DNA of 64,000 nt from NCBI GenBank assembly GCA_032622095.1, contig CP136061.1:22882991-22946990 (forward strand). The letters are read 5' to 3'. The first letter of the stretch is position 1. Each line of letters starts with the position of its first letter. Below the pieces are notes generated by a model. The model saw nothing but the letters and a program-made list of their open reading frames with translations, did no database searches and was not told where the DNA came from. A program made the translations under genes and the position numbers. The stretch is from Siphonodentalium dalli. Taxonomy: Eukaryota > Mollusca > Scaphopoda > Gadilida > Siphonodentaliidae. Shown one piece after another: positions 11,700 to 22,085 of the stretch.

Positions 11700-12149
11700 T
11701 GGAAATAGTGTGTCTGACATTCGCAGAATGAGGTCCCCAAAGGGTGAATTATATTACACTATCCCACACAGTGTGCTAGCATTACCAAATTCACCCTCTC
11801 GGGACCTCATTCTGCTTAGGCCTCATCTTCTGGAAAGTACATTTAGCCTCAAATTAACATTGTTTTAATTACTTTCCCCCTCTGTTCAGTTTCTATATCC
11901 CCTAATTTGCAGAAGATAAAATGCATAATTGAGGTGACTAATGGGTGAACATCACCAACTTCAACTGGGGAACTTCAATCTGATCCTAGGTCTCCCATAG
12001 CAGTTGAGGCTTAAGCTGAATGGGGTTCACAGAGGGTGAATTTGATTATGCTTGCCTGCTGTATGGGATAGCATCACTAAATTCACCCTCTGGGGGACCT
12101 CATTTTATAAATGTCAGACATACTATATCCATGCTTAGAGACCATCAAG
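11700..12149. repeat. Long palindromic GAATGAGGTCCCC element
   Basis: Two inverted modules (11715-11815 and 12010-12125) flank a spacer with TTTCTATATCCCCTAATTTG and CATAATTGAGGTGACTAATG. The same layout recurs at 33.85-34.1, 34.4-34.9 and 51.8-52.15 kb. It is probably the longer parent of the 254-bp element. Confidence 0.65.
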
Positions 12150-12157
12150 ATTTAGTC

Positions 12158-12679
12158 TAGTGCTGGACGGTATTTTGGAATACCAATTATAATCATTAAG
12201 AATTTCAATACCGTCACCGTTACAGTCGATTTTGTTTTTAATCGTACACCAAAGTCACGGTTATCACGAATATTTTGAAGGCAAAACCACATATTACAGC
12301 TCAACAATGATTGTAGTCAAGGCTAATTTGATTATTTTGTTCTGTTTACTAGTAGAGTAAATTTTTATTAAAAGTTAATTACTGACTGCTTTTGTTGTAA
12401 AAATACAACATAACAAATTCATGTAATAACAGTCACCACATTCACATGCTGTACACTTCTGCATATGTATTATGAGCCAACAGACATTGGCTTAGTGACT
12501 TAAATAAAATTAATTTCCAAATTACAATTAGGCCTATCTTGTTAGTGTGAGATTTGATCTGGTTTCTTTTTTTTTTGTGGAAAGCTGCCTTCAGTTAGGA
12601 AATAATCAGTAATAAGGTATACTGCAGTGTGATTTTAGAGTTACTGCAGTATGTTATATGCATATACCGCCCAGCACTA
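12158..12679 (+). mobile_element. hAT-type non-autonomous element, 522 bp
   Basis: The ends are TAGTGCTGGACGGTAT and the inverse of TAGTGCTGGGCGGTAT. An exact 8-bp duplication ATTTAGTC lies on both sides (12150-12157, 12680-12687). This is a textbook hAT footprint. There is no open transposase frame. Confidence 0.88.
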
Positions 12680-13011
12680 ATTTAGTCACTATTGGTTGAC
12701 TTCCGTGTCAGGTTATAAGTTTATAATAATATGAATTGTAATTTCAAAATGACAGAGGTGAATTTCGTCTGTAAAAACATTAAGGAATCAGACAAAACTA
12801 GAGCCAACCCAAAAATGGTGAGAGAAATTTGAAACATGTATTGAATAATTTGAGCATAATTTCTTAATAATTTGAGCACAATTTCTTAATAACTTTTGAG
12901 CACAATCTCTTAATAACTTAAGTCAACGTCGCCCAACCAGCAAAATATAAATATCTGTATCGATATGGGATGAAGGCTACCTAGCCTGCCAAGATAAGTC
13001 CTAATCATTAA

Positions 13012-13762
13012 CTCTTTCAGTGCCAGGCTTATTTTGTAGGTTTAGGGCCAGGGAATCTTACATTTTCCATGGGCATCAAAATTATTACTATGAATACTTG
13101 GTGATAGTTTTGAGTTATAACATGCCCCTAAGGACTTATCCAGTTTGTTTTTAAATTCTCAATAGCATGCTTAAAGGTACTCAACCCGATAAAACTCCTC
13201 TCAATTACTATTTCAATGGCTTCGGGGGTCAAAAATATTTGATTCGAGTCGAGGAAGTCACCCATCAAAGCTCAGATTTGTTAGATATCGATTTTAGAAA
13301 TCTATTATTTTTCATTATCGGGAATACTATCTGGCCCAGAACTCAATCAAAATTGCGTTAAAATTACCACTTGATTTTAGAGTTATTCATCCTTGTCTGT
13401 TTGAATAGATTTGGAGTACACATCCAGAGCAGATTACGGCAGTTATCAGTACTCATCTCGAGAACATAACAAATTTGAAAAATCAATATCTAATAACTCT
13501 GAGCTTTGTTTGATGGGTTCCTCGACTCGAATCAAATATTTTTTACCCCCAAAGCCAAAGAAATAGTAATATAGGACCCTCTGATCGGATTGTTGTTGTT
13601 GGAATCTGTTGAGATGGGGACCCTCTTTACGGGTTGAGTACCTTTAAGCATACCCAAAAAATATTCAACCCCAAAACAAAAAATCTATAATTTTTTTTTT
13701 TTTAGGGCCGATCTCATCGCCCCCTGGCACTCTACAGACCGTAAATTAGGGCACTGAATGAG
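13012..13762 (+). mobile_element. TTAA-flanked element, family b, carrying a nested insertion
   Basis: The left end is TTAA (13008-13011) then CTCTTTCAGTGCCAGG. The right end is GGCACTGAATGAG then TTAT, a decayed TTAA. Outside the nested element the sequence matches the copies at 2047 and 7216 (AGCATGCTTAAGCATACCC). Confidence 0.7.
13175..13643 (+). mobile_element. TTAA-flanked foldback element nested in family b
   Basis: The ends are AGGTACTCAACCCG and CGGGTTGAGTACCT with TTAA on both sides (13171-13174, 13644-13647). Internal arms (GATTCGAGTCGAGGAA, CAAAGCTCAGATTTGTTAGA and inverses) make it a long foldback. Its uninterrupted target GCATGCTTAAGCATACCC is seen at 2085-2100 and about 7370-7387. 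Confidence 0.9.
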
Positions 13763-13771
13763 TTATATGAA

Positions 13772-14227
13772 CAGGGACTGATCGAACCCTATTTTGGAAA
13801 CTTTAAAAGGATTTGGTCACCTGAAGTTTGGGCATCCAAACTAATTGTAAACAATTTGATCAAGACAACTGATAATAGCCTCCAGTCTGATCGATCTGAG
13901 TCAGATTGTACATTTGTAACACGATTTATCATTAGATTCTAGATCTATAACTTGATTTTTCACATAATGGTGCCAATATGAAAATAGTCATCAGTCAATG
14001 GAAATGGGCGTGCTATTAAAGAGACTTTATTGCCAAAAGATCTAGAATCTAATTTGACATACACAATGGTGCAATTATATGCAAACTTTACATTATATAT
14101 GTTATGTACCTATTGAAATGAATTGTAGCTACACAATGGTATGCTGTTTTCTATGTGAATATAGTGGGGTAAGGAATAGCACCAGCGCAACAACGTATGC
14201 CAAACTCAAACCCTAGATCAGTCCCTG
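13772..14227 (+). mobile_element. hAT-like element with CAGGGACTGATC ends
   Basis: CAGGGACTGATC at the left is inverted at the right end (GATCAGTCCCTG). I do not see a convincing 8-bp target duplication, so the classification rests on the ends only. Confidence 0.55.
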
Positions 14228-14859
14228 ATAATAAGGACAAATAAAGACGGTTGCAGCAGTGTAGAACATGTCAATATAAATATGTTGATAACAATCATTT
14301 CCCTGAGGCAACCTTGTTAAATATTCAACTCAGCTGAGTCAGTTACCTAACCTACAGAGTTAGATCCAGCCATGTAATAATTGATTATGTAACATGAGGT
14401 CAAGCAAACTATATCCATGTATTCACAGCATTGATGACCTGAGCAAACCCGAGTGTAGCTCGATATAGTTTGTTGTTTTTTTTATAGTTGTTATAAGCTG
14501 GCCTTGTTCTAATGGTTTATAGATGTTTTAGAGCGAAATGACATATCCCTTTACAATTTTTGTTATCAATTACAGTGATTTATGGATGATAAAAATGTCC
14601 AAAATCTCAATGATGTCATTTAGGGTGGTTGATGTCACTAGTTACATGAACAATTTGCATATATAATTAAGTCATGAAAGTAATACCTACCTGACAGAGC
14701 TACATTGGCCCAATCAAACTACATTGACGAATAAACATAACATTTATAAGGCAGGCTCTATGAAGGTAATAGAGGTAGTGAGCGGTGGATAAATAGGTGC
14801 ATTGACTAGAAATATTTTGTCAGTTAGCATCATAACAAACATATAAATGAAGAAACAAC
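14228..14859. other. Unassigned AT-rich stretch
   Basis: No gene, convincing exon or recognised repeat is visible. Confidence 0.4.
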
Positions 14860-15113
14860 CAAGCCTTGAAATAGGGTGTCTGTCATTTGCAGAATGAGGT
14901 CCCCAGAGGGTGAATTTAGTGATGCTACCCCGCATAGCGGGCTAGCATCACCAAATTCACCCTCTGGGGACCTCATTCTGCTTACACCTCAGCAGAATGA
15001 GGTTCCCCGAGGGTGAATTTTGTGATGCTAGCCCGCTATGCAGGGTAGCATCACTAAATTCACCCTCTGGGGACCTCATTCTGCAAATGACAGACACCCT
15101 ATTTCAAGGCTTG
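14860..15113 (+). mobile_element. 254-bp palindromic miniature element (copy 1)
   Basis: The ends are CAAGCCTTGAAATAG and its inverse, with an exact 8-bp duplication GAAACAAC at 14852-14859 and 15114-15121. It is almost entirely a palindrome: two GAATGAGG modules facing each other around CTTACACCTCAG. The length equals that of copies 34148-34401 and 51177-51430. An 8-bp duplication suggests hAT mobilisation (inference). Confidence 0.9.
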
Positions 15114-15641
15114 GAAACAACATGCATTTAAAGACCCAAATAATAATGGCACTCCCAATTATAACCATATAAAGCTATTAATCAGCCCTCTTAATTCAGA
15201 TTGTTTGGCAACCCTTTGCCGTGGCAAAGTTTGCTTCAGCAAATGGCTTCGGCATTGCTAATTGCCAAAGCCAAATTATGAGGGCTGTATTAATATACAA
15301 GTTAGCTGATGAACAATGTCTTAAAATATGGCAAGAAAGATAAGTTCCAGCATGAGACATAACAGCTGTGGCCCAGATGTTCCAGTGATAGAAAATTTAT
15401 CACTTCCGATTTCGAATCTACCTACTTTTTTACCATAGCACCATTCATAAGCCAACTACAATATAGAGTTATACAACTTCCATCGCTAAAACAAGTTGTA
15501 TTAACTTTGCTTTCACAACACCAATGATTAATTAAGTAGACCTTTAATGAATATACCCACACATTTCTGAAATTTAAGTTATTTTAGGAATGAATAATAG
15601 TCTAGAGAGTATGAAGGCTATAGTCAGCAATAACCTCTTAA
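15114..15641. other. Unassigned stretch with a short inverted repeat
   Basis: A small inverted repeat lies at about 15180-15295 (CAGCCCTCTTAATTC / AATTATGAGGGCTG) around TTTGGCAACCCTTTGCC. No gene is seen. Confidence 0.4.
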
Positions 15642-16087
15642 CCCTTTACCCAACAAAACGCCCAAATAAAGCTTCAACAGCCTAAAATATCTTCGGTCTG
15701 TCTCAATAACACCATACAAATATGGATATCATTGGAACCGGTTCATTGACCACATTGTGATGGTTACAGTTATGCCCTGTGCCAATGCATTCTCTTATAT
15801 ATGTGAGTCGACCATAGGTCGCCTCGCATATATAAGAGAATGCATTGGCCTAAAAAAATCATTTTTTAACACTTTTTACCATTTTTTCTTACATTCTTTA
15901 ACAATTTTATAATTTTTTCTGACATTTTTTAACAATTTTTATAATATTTTTCTACATTCTTTGACAATTTTATCATTTTTAATATGTGTTAAGCCAATGC
16001 ATTCTCTTATATATGCGAGGCGACCTATGGTCGACTCGCATATATAAGAGAATGCATTGGCACAGGGCCGTTCTGTTGGGTAAAGGG
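15642..16087 (+). mobile_element. TTAA-flanked element, family a (copy 1), two hairpins
   Basis: TTAA lies at 15638-15641 and 16088-16091. The ends CCCTTTACCCAACA are inverted. It carries two hairpin cassettes at 15781-15849 and 15993-16061, each pairing CCAATGCATTCTCTTATATA with its inverse around CGACC. The left half has TAAAGCTTCAACAGCC and GGAACCGGTTCATTGACC. It is piggyBac-type by target and ends, with no transposase. Confidence 0.88.
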
Positions 16088-16260
16088 TTAAATTATCACC
16101 AGATTTCAATGAAACCCTTAATTTGTTGACAGGTAATCAACAGTTGCTTGCCTGTGTATGATTAACAATTTATCAAAAGTCACACATGATTTCTTATCGT
16201 AAAACAATGATGATTTAATAGCTACTGGAACGGTGTACTTTCTTTATCAAGTGATAATTC

Positions 16261-16266
16261 TTTATT
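16261..16266 (-). terminator. Possible polyadenylation signal of gene M
   Basis: AATAAA on the minus strand, about 430 bases downstream of the candidate stop codon at 16694-16696. It would end the transcript near 16240 if the last exon reads through (see the exon at 16694-16847). Confidence 0.35.
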
Positions 16267-16600
16267 GCTTTGTGGTTTCAAAATAAGACAATGTAGATGA
16301 ATGAGTGCTAATTTATGTTGATATACATTACGGTAGATCTTTCAGTTTTTGGGTTCCAATCCACGCATATTTCCACATCACTTTTATACAAGTCGAAATT
16401 TATCAGTTATTTTTGAGCGTGTTTCTTTATATTTTTGTTTTAGTTTCGGTTTTCTTGATGATCCCATATTTTGGTTTTTCAAATTGGCAAAAGATTCAGA
16501 AAAATGGCCAAAAACAATTCAGAAATGGCAAAAAAATTGCCCAAAAGAATGTTCAGGCCAGCATGAAACTTACTAAGTACTTACTTACTCATGAATTAAT

Positions 16601-16739
16601 CTGCGTAATCATTAATAAACTAGTACTCATTCCATTCTTGCTGCCTCTATTGAACCACTTGAACTACCTGCGTAATCAATAATAAACTAGTACTCATTCC
16701 ATTCTCGTTGCCTTCACTGAACCACTCGAACTACCTGCC
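16601..16739 (-). repeat. 69-bp tandem duplication at the end of gene M's last exon
   Basis: Two copies of about 69 bp (16601-16670 and 16670-16739) share GCGTAATCA, AATAAACTAGTACTCATTCC and GAACTACCTGC. The repeated unit includes the last bases of the exon (GCAG), the donor-like GTAGTT and, if read through, the 14 last codons with the TGA stop. The copies differ by a handful of substitutions. Confidence 0.85.
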
Positions 16740-16847
16740 TTTTTTGCAGAATTCTCTTCAGCAAACAATGCCTCTGCAAGCTCAGCTTTTTTCTTCCTTT
16801 CTTCTAAATTGGGTATATCTCCTGGTGTACAGTGAATGTTTTTCCCT
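16694..16847 (-). CDS. Gene M, last firm exon (C-terminal)
   Basis: The acceptor TTATCTTTCAG precedes A GGG AAA, and the single leading base completes the Arg codon begun in exon 18338-18505, so the phases match. It encodes GKNIHCTPGDIPNLEERKKK and an acidic, helix-prone tail (AELAEALFAEENSAKKA). Two ends are possible. At 16735 there is a GCAG|GTAGTT donor in phase 1. Without splicing the frame continues GSSSGSVKATRME and stops at 16694-16696. I prefer the read-through end because an AATAAA follows at 16261-16266 and no downstream exon of matching phase and good quality was found. Confidence 0.65.
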
Positions 16848-17436
16848 CTGAAAGATAACATTATTTTAATTATTATTATACGTAGTTATTATATTTTGGT
16901 ATTTAATTCACTTCAAAGACATTTCAAATGGCTACAGGTGCATAGTTTGTATTCACTAGCTATTTAAATTATAAACATCTGAAAGACCATGATATAATAT
17001 TAGAGGTGGTAGAGAGACTATGAAATATGAGCTTAGTACCTTTCAGAACAGCTCTTCATTAGTAAATATCCATACCAAATTTCATTGAGATTTTATAACC
17101 AACCCATCACTGTGAAACGGAAGGACAATTAACAATTATTTCTAGGAAAATGAAGAATAACTCTTGAATGGAAAATGCAAACATCATTCAAGCCTGCAAA
17201 CAACTGGTTGGACACGGTCATTGGCCAACGCAAAACACCTTAATATCCGGTACAAATCTATTTGCACCTGTCATCTTGACTGGCACCATTTGTGTGATGA
17301 GCTTAGTTTTAAAATTGTGCATGTTTTCAAACTAGTAACCATGTGTGTTTATTTATTTTCGTAATTAAATATAGTGAGTAGTGACTGCACATGTTCGACT
17401 GCTCATTCTAATTTGGCGACTTCCATCCTGCTGTAG

Positions 17437-17607
17437 ATATCTACCACCGCACCTGAGTCATGTAATGCCATTACATATGCACGTGTCAAAACTCAAGAGC
17501 CTACCCGAGATGTGCCGAATGAACATACTGGCGACAAAAAAATAATTGCTGAACCACTGGTTGAACACCAATCGCGAGAGATTACATTTTCTCCGCTCCC
17601 TAAGAAC
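17437..17607 (+). CDS. Candidate plus-strand exon with ITIM-like motif
   Basis: The acceptor CCATCCTGCTGTAG opens exactly 57 codons, ending at AAGAAC|GTAATA. The peptide is hydrophilic and protein-like (start ISTTAPESCNAITYARVKTQ; later VEHQSREITFSPLPKN). ITYARV fits the ITIM pattern (I/V/L/S-x-Y-x-x-V/L/I), which by itself occurs often by chance. It lies opposite an intron of gene M with no partner exon found, so it may be a gene fragment or coincidence. Confidence 0.25.
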
Positions 17608-18029
17608 GTAATAATACTGACATTATATTGGGGTACAGGGGTTTTGAAAGTGTAAAAGAAGCTCAGTTTACAGCGGTTTACATTTAAAATCCATGACAGG
17701 TACTGAACTTGATATGACAGGCAAGATATCTGAGTGGACAGACATAAAATTTCCAAATAAACAAAAAAGGCGAACTCTGGAATGGAACATGTGAACGTCA
17801 TTGGTCCCTCTTATGAAGTCTAACCTCCATACCAAATTTCATTCATATCTGATCAACTTTGACTGAGATATATGCCAAGACGGAAGCCACTATTGCCAGA
17901 TGTATAAGTGCACCGAACAGAATATCTCCCCGCTTAATTTGAAAGATGTCTTAATCTGACCAGTGATGAACGAACAAAACGTGTAGCATTATATATACCA
18001 AACATCATTTACATTCCATCTAAGATCAG

Positions 18030-18300
18030 AGATACAAGGACCATAACTTGTCAATGACACTGTAGCTCAACCTGAGGAGGTACCAAATGATTTAGTCATG
18101 CAAAGAGTAAAATCAAAAATAACTGCCAGTGGCCATTTTTTTTATAGAAAATCGTTCAAAAATAAATATCTCCCATCTAGAGATGGTCCTTAACATTGCT
18201 TTTAAATTTTCAAACGATTTCTCCATTAATGTGGGCTGCAGCGTGAGCTGATGGATTCAAATGTGAAATCCGAGATGGCTGTCAGAGTCAATCTGATATA
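18030..18300. repeat. Copy of interspersed repeat R1
   Basis: Contains TCAATGACACTGTAGCTCAA, TTTAGTCATGCAAAGAGTAA and CCGAGATGGCTG, as in the other R1 copies. It is intronic in gene M. Confidence 0.65.
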
Positions 18301-18337
18301 CCCATTTTTCTACAAAAAAGTTGGTGTATAAATATAC

Positions 18338-18505
18338 CTTGTATCTTCATCACTCGCAGCGTCGTCAAACTCTATAAGTGATCGCCGGAACTTGTATTTA
18401 CAGAATCTTCCATAGGTAGGAGTTACTTTAACATTAATCTGTCCCTGTTGACACTTTCTCCGATAAGATGATGTCGTCAAGTTCTTAAGCAGATCTTGTA
18501 AGTTC
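18338..18505 (-). CDS. Gene M exon (basic segment)
   Basis: The acceptor CTTATTTTTTTCCAG and donor AAG|GTATAT bound 168 nt. The leading G completes a Gln codon with the CA left by exon 20687-20748, and the trailing AG joins the A of exon 16847. It encodes about 55 residues beginning NLQDLLKNLTTSSYRRK and containing TPTYGRFCKYKFRRS, then an acidic DDAASDEDTR. It is rich in Arg, Lys and aromatic residues with a leucine-rich start. No family is recognised. Confidence 0.8.
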
Positions 18506-18759
18506 CTGGAAAAAAATAAGAGCATGGTTCCAACAAAGAGACATATACTGGTGAAAATAAATAAAGAAGAAAAAGATGAATAACCTTAGAATGAAAAATG
18601 CTAACAACCTCATGGACACTCCCTATGCATGGCGAAGCTACATACCAAATTTCATTGACATCAGAAAAACCATGCCTGATATCCAAGCATATGGGCAGTT
18701 ACACAGACAATCCCATATTCCCCGCATTTTGTCTTTTAAAACGTGGGGGTATAAACTTG

Positions 18760-19190
18760 GTACTGTGATAAATAGAGGATCCACAACGAGTCCCCAGTTT
18801 ATAGCGGAATTTACAAAACGAGTCCAGTAAATTAGGTCTGGACTGAGCCTTTGTCGAGGTCCAGACCTAATTTACTGGAGTTGTAGATTCTATTTATTAC
18901 ATGATTCAAAACATACTTAAATCATACTTTATCCCAGATAAATAATGAATCTTTGGCATATTTAATGGAGTATATTTGATGACATAACTTTTCAAACTCT
19001 TCATTCGTTAATAGTTTGTTGGAAAAATTTTGGAAGCCATACTATTTTGAGACGTAGCGTACGGAATGTAAACAGACGACAAACCGGAAGTCAAAGGTGA
19101 CCTGGCACGATTTCCTGTTATTAAACGAACGTTTAATATCACAATTTATAGAATGGGTTTATTGAATGGAATAAGGGTTCTCCTTTTGCG
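18760..19190. repeat. Interspersed repeat E (copy 2)
   Basis: Shares AGAGGATCCACAACGAG, GAATTTACAAAACGAGTCC, AATTAGGTCTGGAC and TTGAATGGAATAAGGGTTC with the copies at 10848 and 53150. The GTCTGGAC / GTCCAGAC segments form a local inverted repeat. It is intronic in gene M. Confidence 0.7.
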
Positions 19191-19352
19191 TAAGAACCCT
19201 GTACCTTCTAATTTTAAATTCACCCAGGATAATTACTGAGGTGAAAGATTTTATATCGTGTACTCAACATGCATACTTTAATATTGTAAATGATCCTGAA
19301 ACACAGTTATATTATTTTTCAGAAAATTTTGATGAATTAGAGATAAGGAGAT

Positions 19353-20680
19353 TACTCACTCATAAGGGGTGTCAAATGACCACAATGGTTGGGGTGGCTT
19401 TTGGCTATACTCACTCATAAGGGGTGTCAAATGACCACAATGGTTGGGGTGGCTTTCGGCCATACTCACTCATGCTAATGGGGTCGTTGTCGTAACGTTT
19501 TATGTGTGCATTTATGTATACATAAATGCACACCAGTCTCAGTGGGTGTGAGATTGAAATGTTGCCATAAATAATTGCCGTCTGCTTCATAACTATTTTT
19601 CTTCCGAAGTTCTGATAAGTCATTCTTTTATCACAATGACGAAACTGCAATAAAATTGATCATCGGTCACATATTGATCTTATATTAAACAGGGACCGAA
19701 AGAACTGCATGGTTGTTTGATCGATGAACGGAAGAATGAACTTACATAAAATATCAACACGTGTGCATTTATGTAGAAAATACTACGTCAATGACCCCTG
19801 TCACGTGACACTGCGCGAGACTGGTGTGCATTTATGTATACAGAAATGCACACGGTGTGTATCTATGTATAAAACGTTACGACAACGACCCCATTAGCCT
19901 CACTCATAAGGGGTGTCAAATGACCACAATGGTTGGGGTGGCATTCGGCTATACTCACTCATAAGGGGTGTCAAATGACCATGATGGTTGGGGTGGCTTT
20001 CGGCTATACTCACTCATAAGGGTGTCAAATGAACACGATGGTTGGGGTGGCTTTCGGCTATACTCACTCATAAGGGTGTCAAATGACCACGATGGTTGGG
20101 GTGGCTTTCGGCTATACTAACTCATAAGGGTATCAAATGACCACGATGGTTGGGGTGGCTTTCGGCCATACTCAGTCATAAGGGGTGTTAAATGACGATG
20201 GTTGGGGTGGCTTTCGGCTATACTCACTCATAAGGGGTGTCAAATGACCACGATGGTTGGGGTGGCTTTCGGCCATACTCAGTCATAAGGGGTGTTAAAT
20301 GACGATGGTTGGGGTGGCTTTCGGCTATACTCACTCATAAGGGTTATCAAATGACCACGATGGTTGGGGTGGCTTTCGGCCATACTCAGTTATAAGGGGT
20401 GTTAAATGACGATGGTTGGGGTGACTTTCGGCTATACTCACTCATAAGGGTTATCAAATGACCACGATGGTTGGGGTGGCTTTCGGCTATAAGGATGGTA
20501 CTGTCGATTTACTCACTAATAAGGGGTGTCAAATGACCACGATGGTTGGGGTGGCTTTCGGCTATACTAACTCATAAGGGGTGTCAAATGACCATGATGG
20601 TTGGGGTGGCTTTCGTCTATACTCACTCATAAGGGGTGTCAAATGACCACGATGGTTGGGGTGGCTTTCGGCTATAAGGG
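19353..20680. repeat. 55-bp tandem satellite, about 16 units, reaching a splice donor
   Basis: The unit contains ACTCACTCATAAGGGGTGTC, AAATGACCAC and GGTTGGGGTGGCTTTCGGC. Shortened units of about 46 bp lacking part of the centre occur around 20170-20410. The array is interrupted by a 425-bp element at 19474-19898. Its last unit runs directly into the donor of gene M exon 20687-20748. One internal unit (20487-20515) carries a second, shortened copy of the donor-side sequence (ATAAGGATGGTACTGTCGA). Confidence 0.92.
19474..19898 (+). mobile_element. 425-bp inverted-repeat element with 9-bp duplication (Mutator-like?)
   Basis: The ends GCTAATGGGGTCGTTGTCG and its exact inverse continue for about 29 bp. 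CTCACTCAT flanks both sides (19465-19473, 19899-19907), so the insertion landed in a satellite unit. Nine-base duplications are typical of Mutator-like elements (known). Inner arms around GTGCATTTATGTATACA form further hairpins. Confidence 0.8.
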
Positions 20681-20686
20681 TGATAC

Positions 20687-20748
20687 TGTCTGTCCTGTCG
20701 ATTCTCTGCATTCTTTGGTTTTGCATGTTTCTGCAAAACTACATTCTC
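20687..20748 (-). CDS. Gene M exon, 62 nt
   Basis: The acceptor CAACTTGTGATTTTACAG is followed by ENVVLQKHAKPKNAENRQDR in the phase left by exon 23960-24290, ending CA|GTATCA. A length of 2 modulo 3 starting in phase 0 was predicted before the exon was found, and 62 nt fits. The peptide is charged and helix-prone. The intron directly after the donor is satellite DNA: the donor GTATCACCCTTATAGCC is the edge of the 55-bp array. Confidence 0.85.
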
Positions 20749-21434
20749 CTGTAAAATCACAAGTTGAAATAGTATAAACACAATAAACCATCTTTAGCAA
20801 TAAGCCTAATTTTTTAGTTTAATATTCAGAGATTTGAGAATAAGGAAAAGCCTTAAAGTGATGTGAAACACTCTGGTGATCGAATAAAAACGGAGAATAT
20901 TCTTGCTCATTAGTTCTTTTTACGTATATTAACCCAAATTGACAACACATATGGCCATTCTTATATATTAACTTAAAGCAATGACTCCTGATGACAGAAT
21001 CGTTTTCCTTAGTTTATCTCCGATAGTTGCACCCTGAACAGAGAAGTAAATATTTACAATTGAGCATAGTTCAGACGTTGTTTTCTTTGGAGTAGTATGG
21101 TCGATTTGCATGAGATTTTCAGCGATGTTAGTTGAATGCAACATTCATTCAGTTATAATAGTACGAATACTAACTTAATATCAGTTCCATGCACCCAAAT
21201 AATATGTCTTTCATTCAATCCATGCAAAAATGGAATGTTAGCCTTTGAACATAGAACTTGCTTTTAGCTTGACATCCATAAAAATCTTTCTGAGAAAAAC
21301 ATGAGGCACAGATGGCTTCTCTTGAGAATCAAAATATATCAGAAAAACAATATGCAGCTGCCATGTCATAGATTGAGAGCATAGATGTCGGCATGTATGA
21401 TGTTCATTAATTTTTCTGAATAAATTTATATATA
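20749..21434. other. Intronic stretch without a supported feature
   Basis: AT-rich intron of gene M. A minus-strand segment at 21240-21330 has a decent acceptor (TTTTGATTCTCAAG) and two open frames, but no donor fits and it breaks the phase of the exon chain, so it is not called. Confidence 0.4.
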
Positions 21435-21640
21435 ACCCTTTCATGACGGGAGCTACACTGGTGCAACATTAAAGATCCTGTGTCGGTGCATTCTCTTATA
21501 TATGTGAGTCTCCCATCTGGCTTACAAGATCAATGTAAATATTATTAGGCCAATGTATTCTCTAATATATACGAGGCTCCCTATGGGAGACTTGCATATA
21601 TAATAAGAGAATGTTGTTGTTGTTTAATATTGGGCGTAGA
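21435..21640 (+). mobile_element. Degenerate TTAA-type element, family c
   Basis: Begins CCCTTTCATGACGGGAGC and contains two diverged hairpin halves (TGCATTCTCTTATATATGTG, later ATTCTCTAATATATACGAGG and inverse). The right end is lost or unclear. Confidence 0.5.
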
Positions 21641-22085
21641 TAGATAGTAGATACTGAGGTATATTAGTAATGAAAGTTATTCCTCATTTTTTATTCATTA
21701 CGGGACAACCCTTCTACTTTCTCCAGCAATTTAGCTAGAAAAACGATATATAATACAAAATTAAAATACTGAAAGTCAACGCCCAAATTATTTTGGGCAT
21801 GCAACAAGAAACACAGGTTTTTTTTTATATAGAATGAAAAGATTATAATATTAGGCCAAACAAAAAAAGAGTTATGGTTCTCGGCCAATTTTTTTTTTCA
21901 AATCAATGAGGGAGGGAGGGTTTTATTCTTATTTTTTTCTACACATAGTAAGCATGGACAAAGATACCTTCCTCTGTCTAGTAATAACCAGAAATGTAGA
22001 GGGAACTGTTTATATGCATATTAACTCATTTAATCTGATATAAAAATGACATTGTACTACCAGTGTAAGACTGGGAATAACCAGG
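21641..22085. other. Intronic stretch without a supported feature
   Basis: AT-rich intron of gene M. Small frames carry no recognisable features. Confidence 0.35.

Noticed and set aside
21238-21444. Possible minus-strand exon with Cys-rich reading (EAICASCFSQKDF)
   Set aside because: No donor follows, it breaks the phase between exons 23960 and 20748, which already join through the chain, and two frames are equally open.
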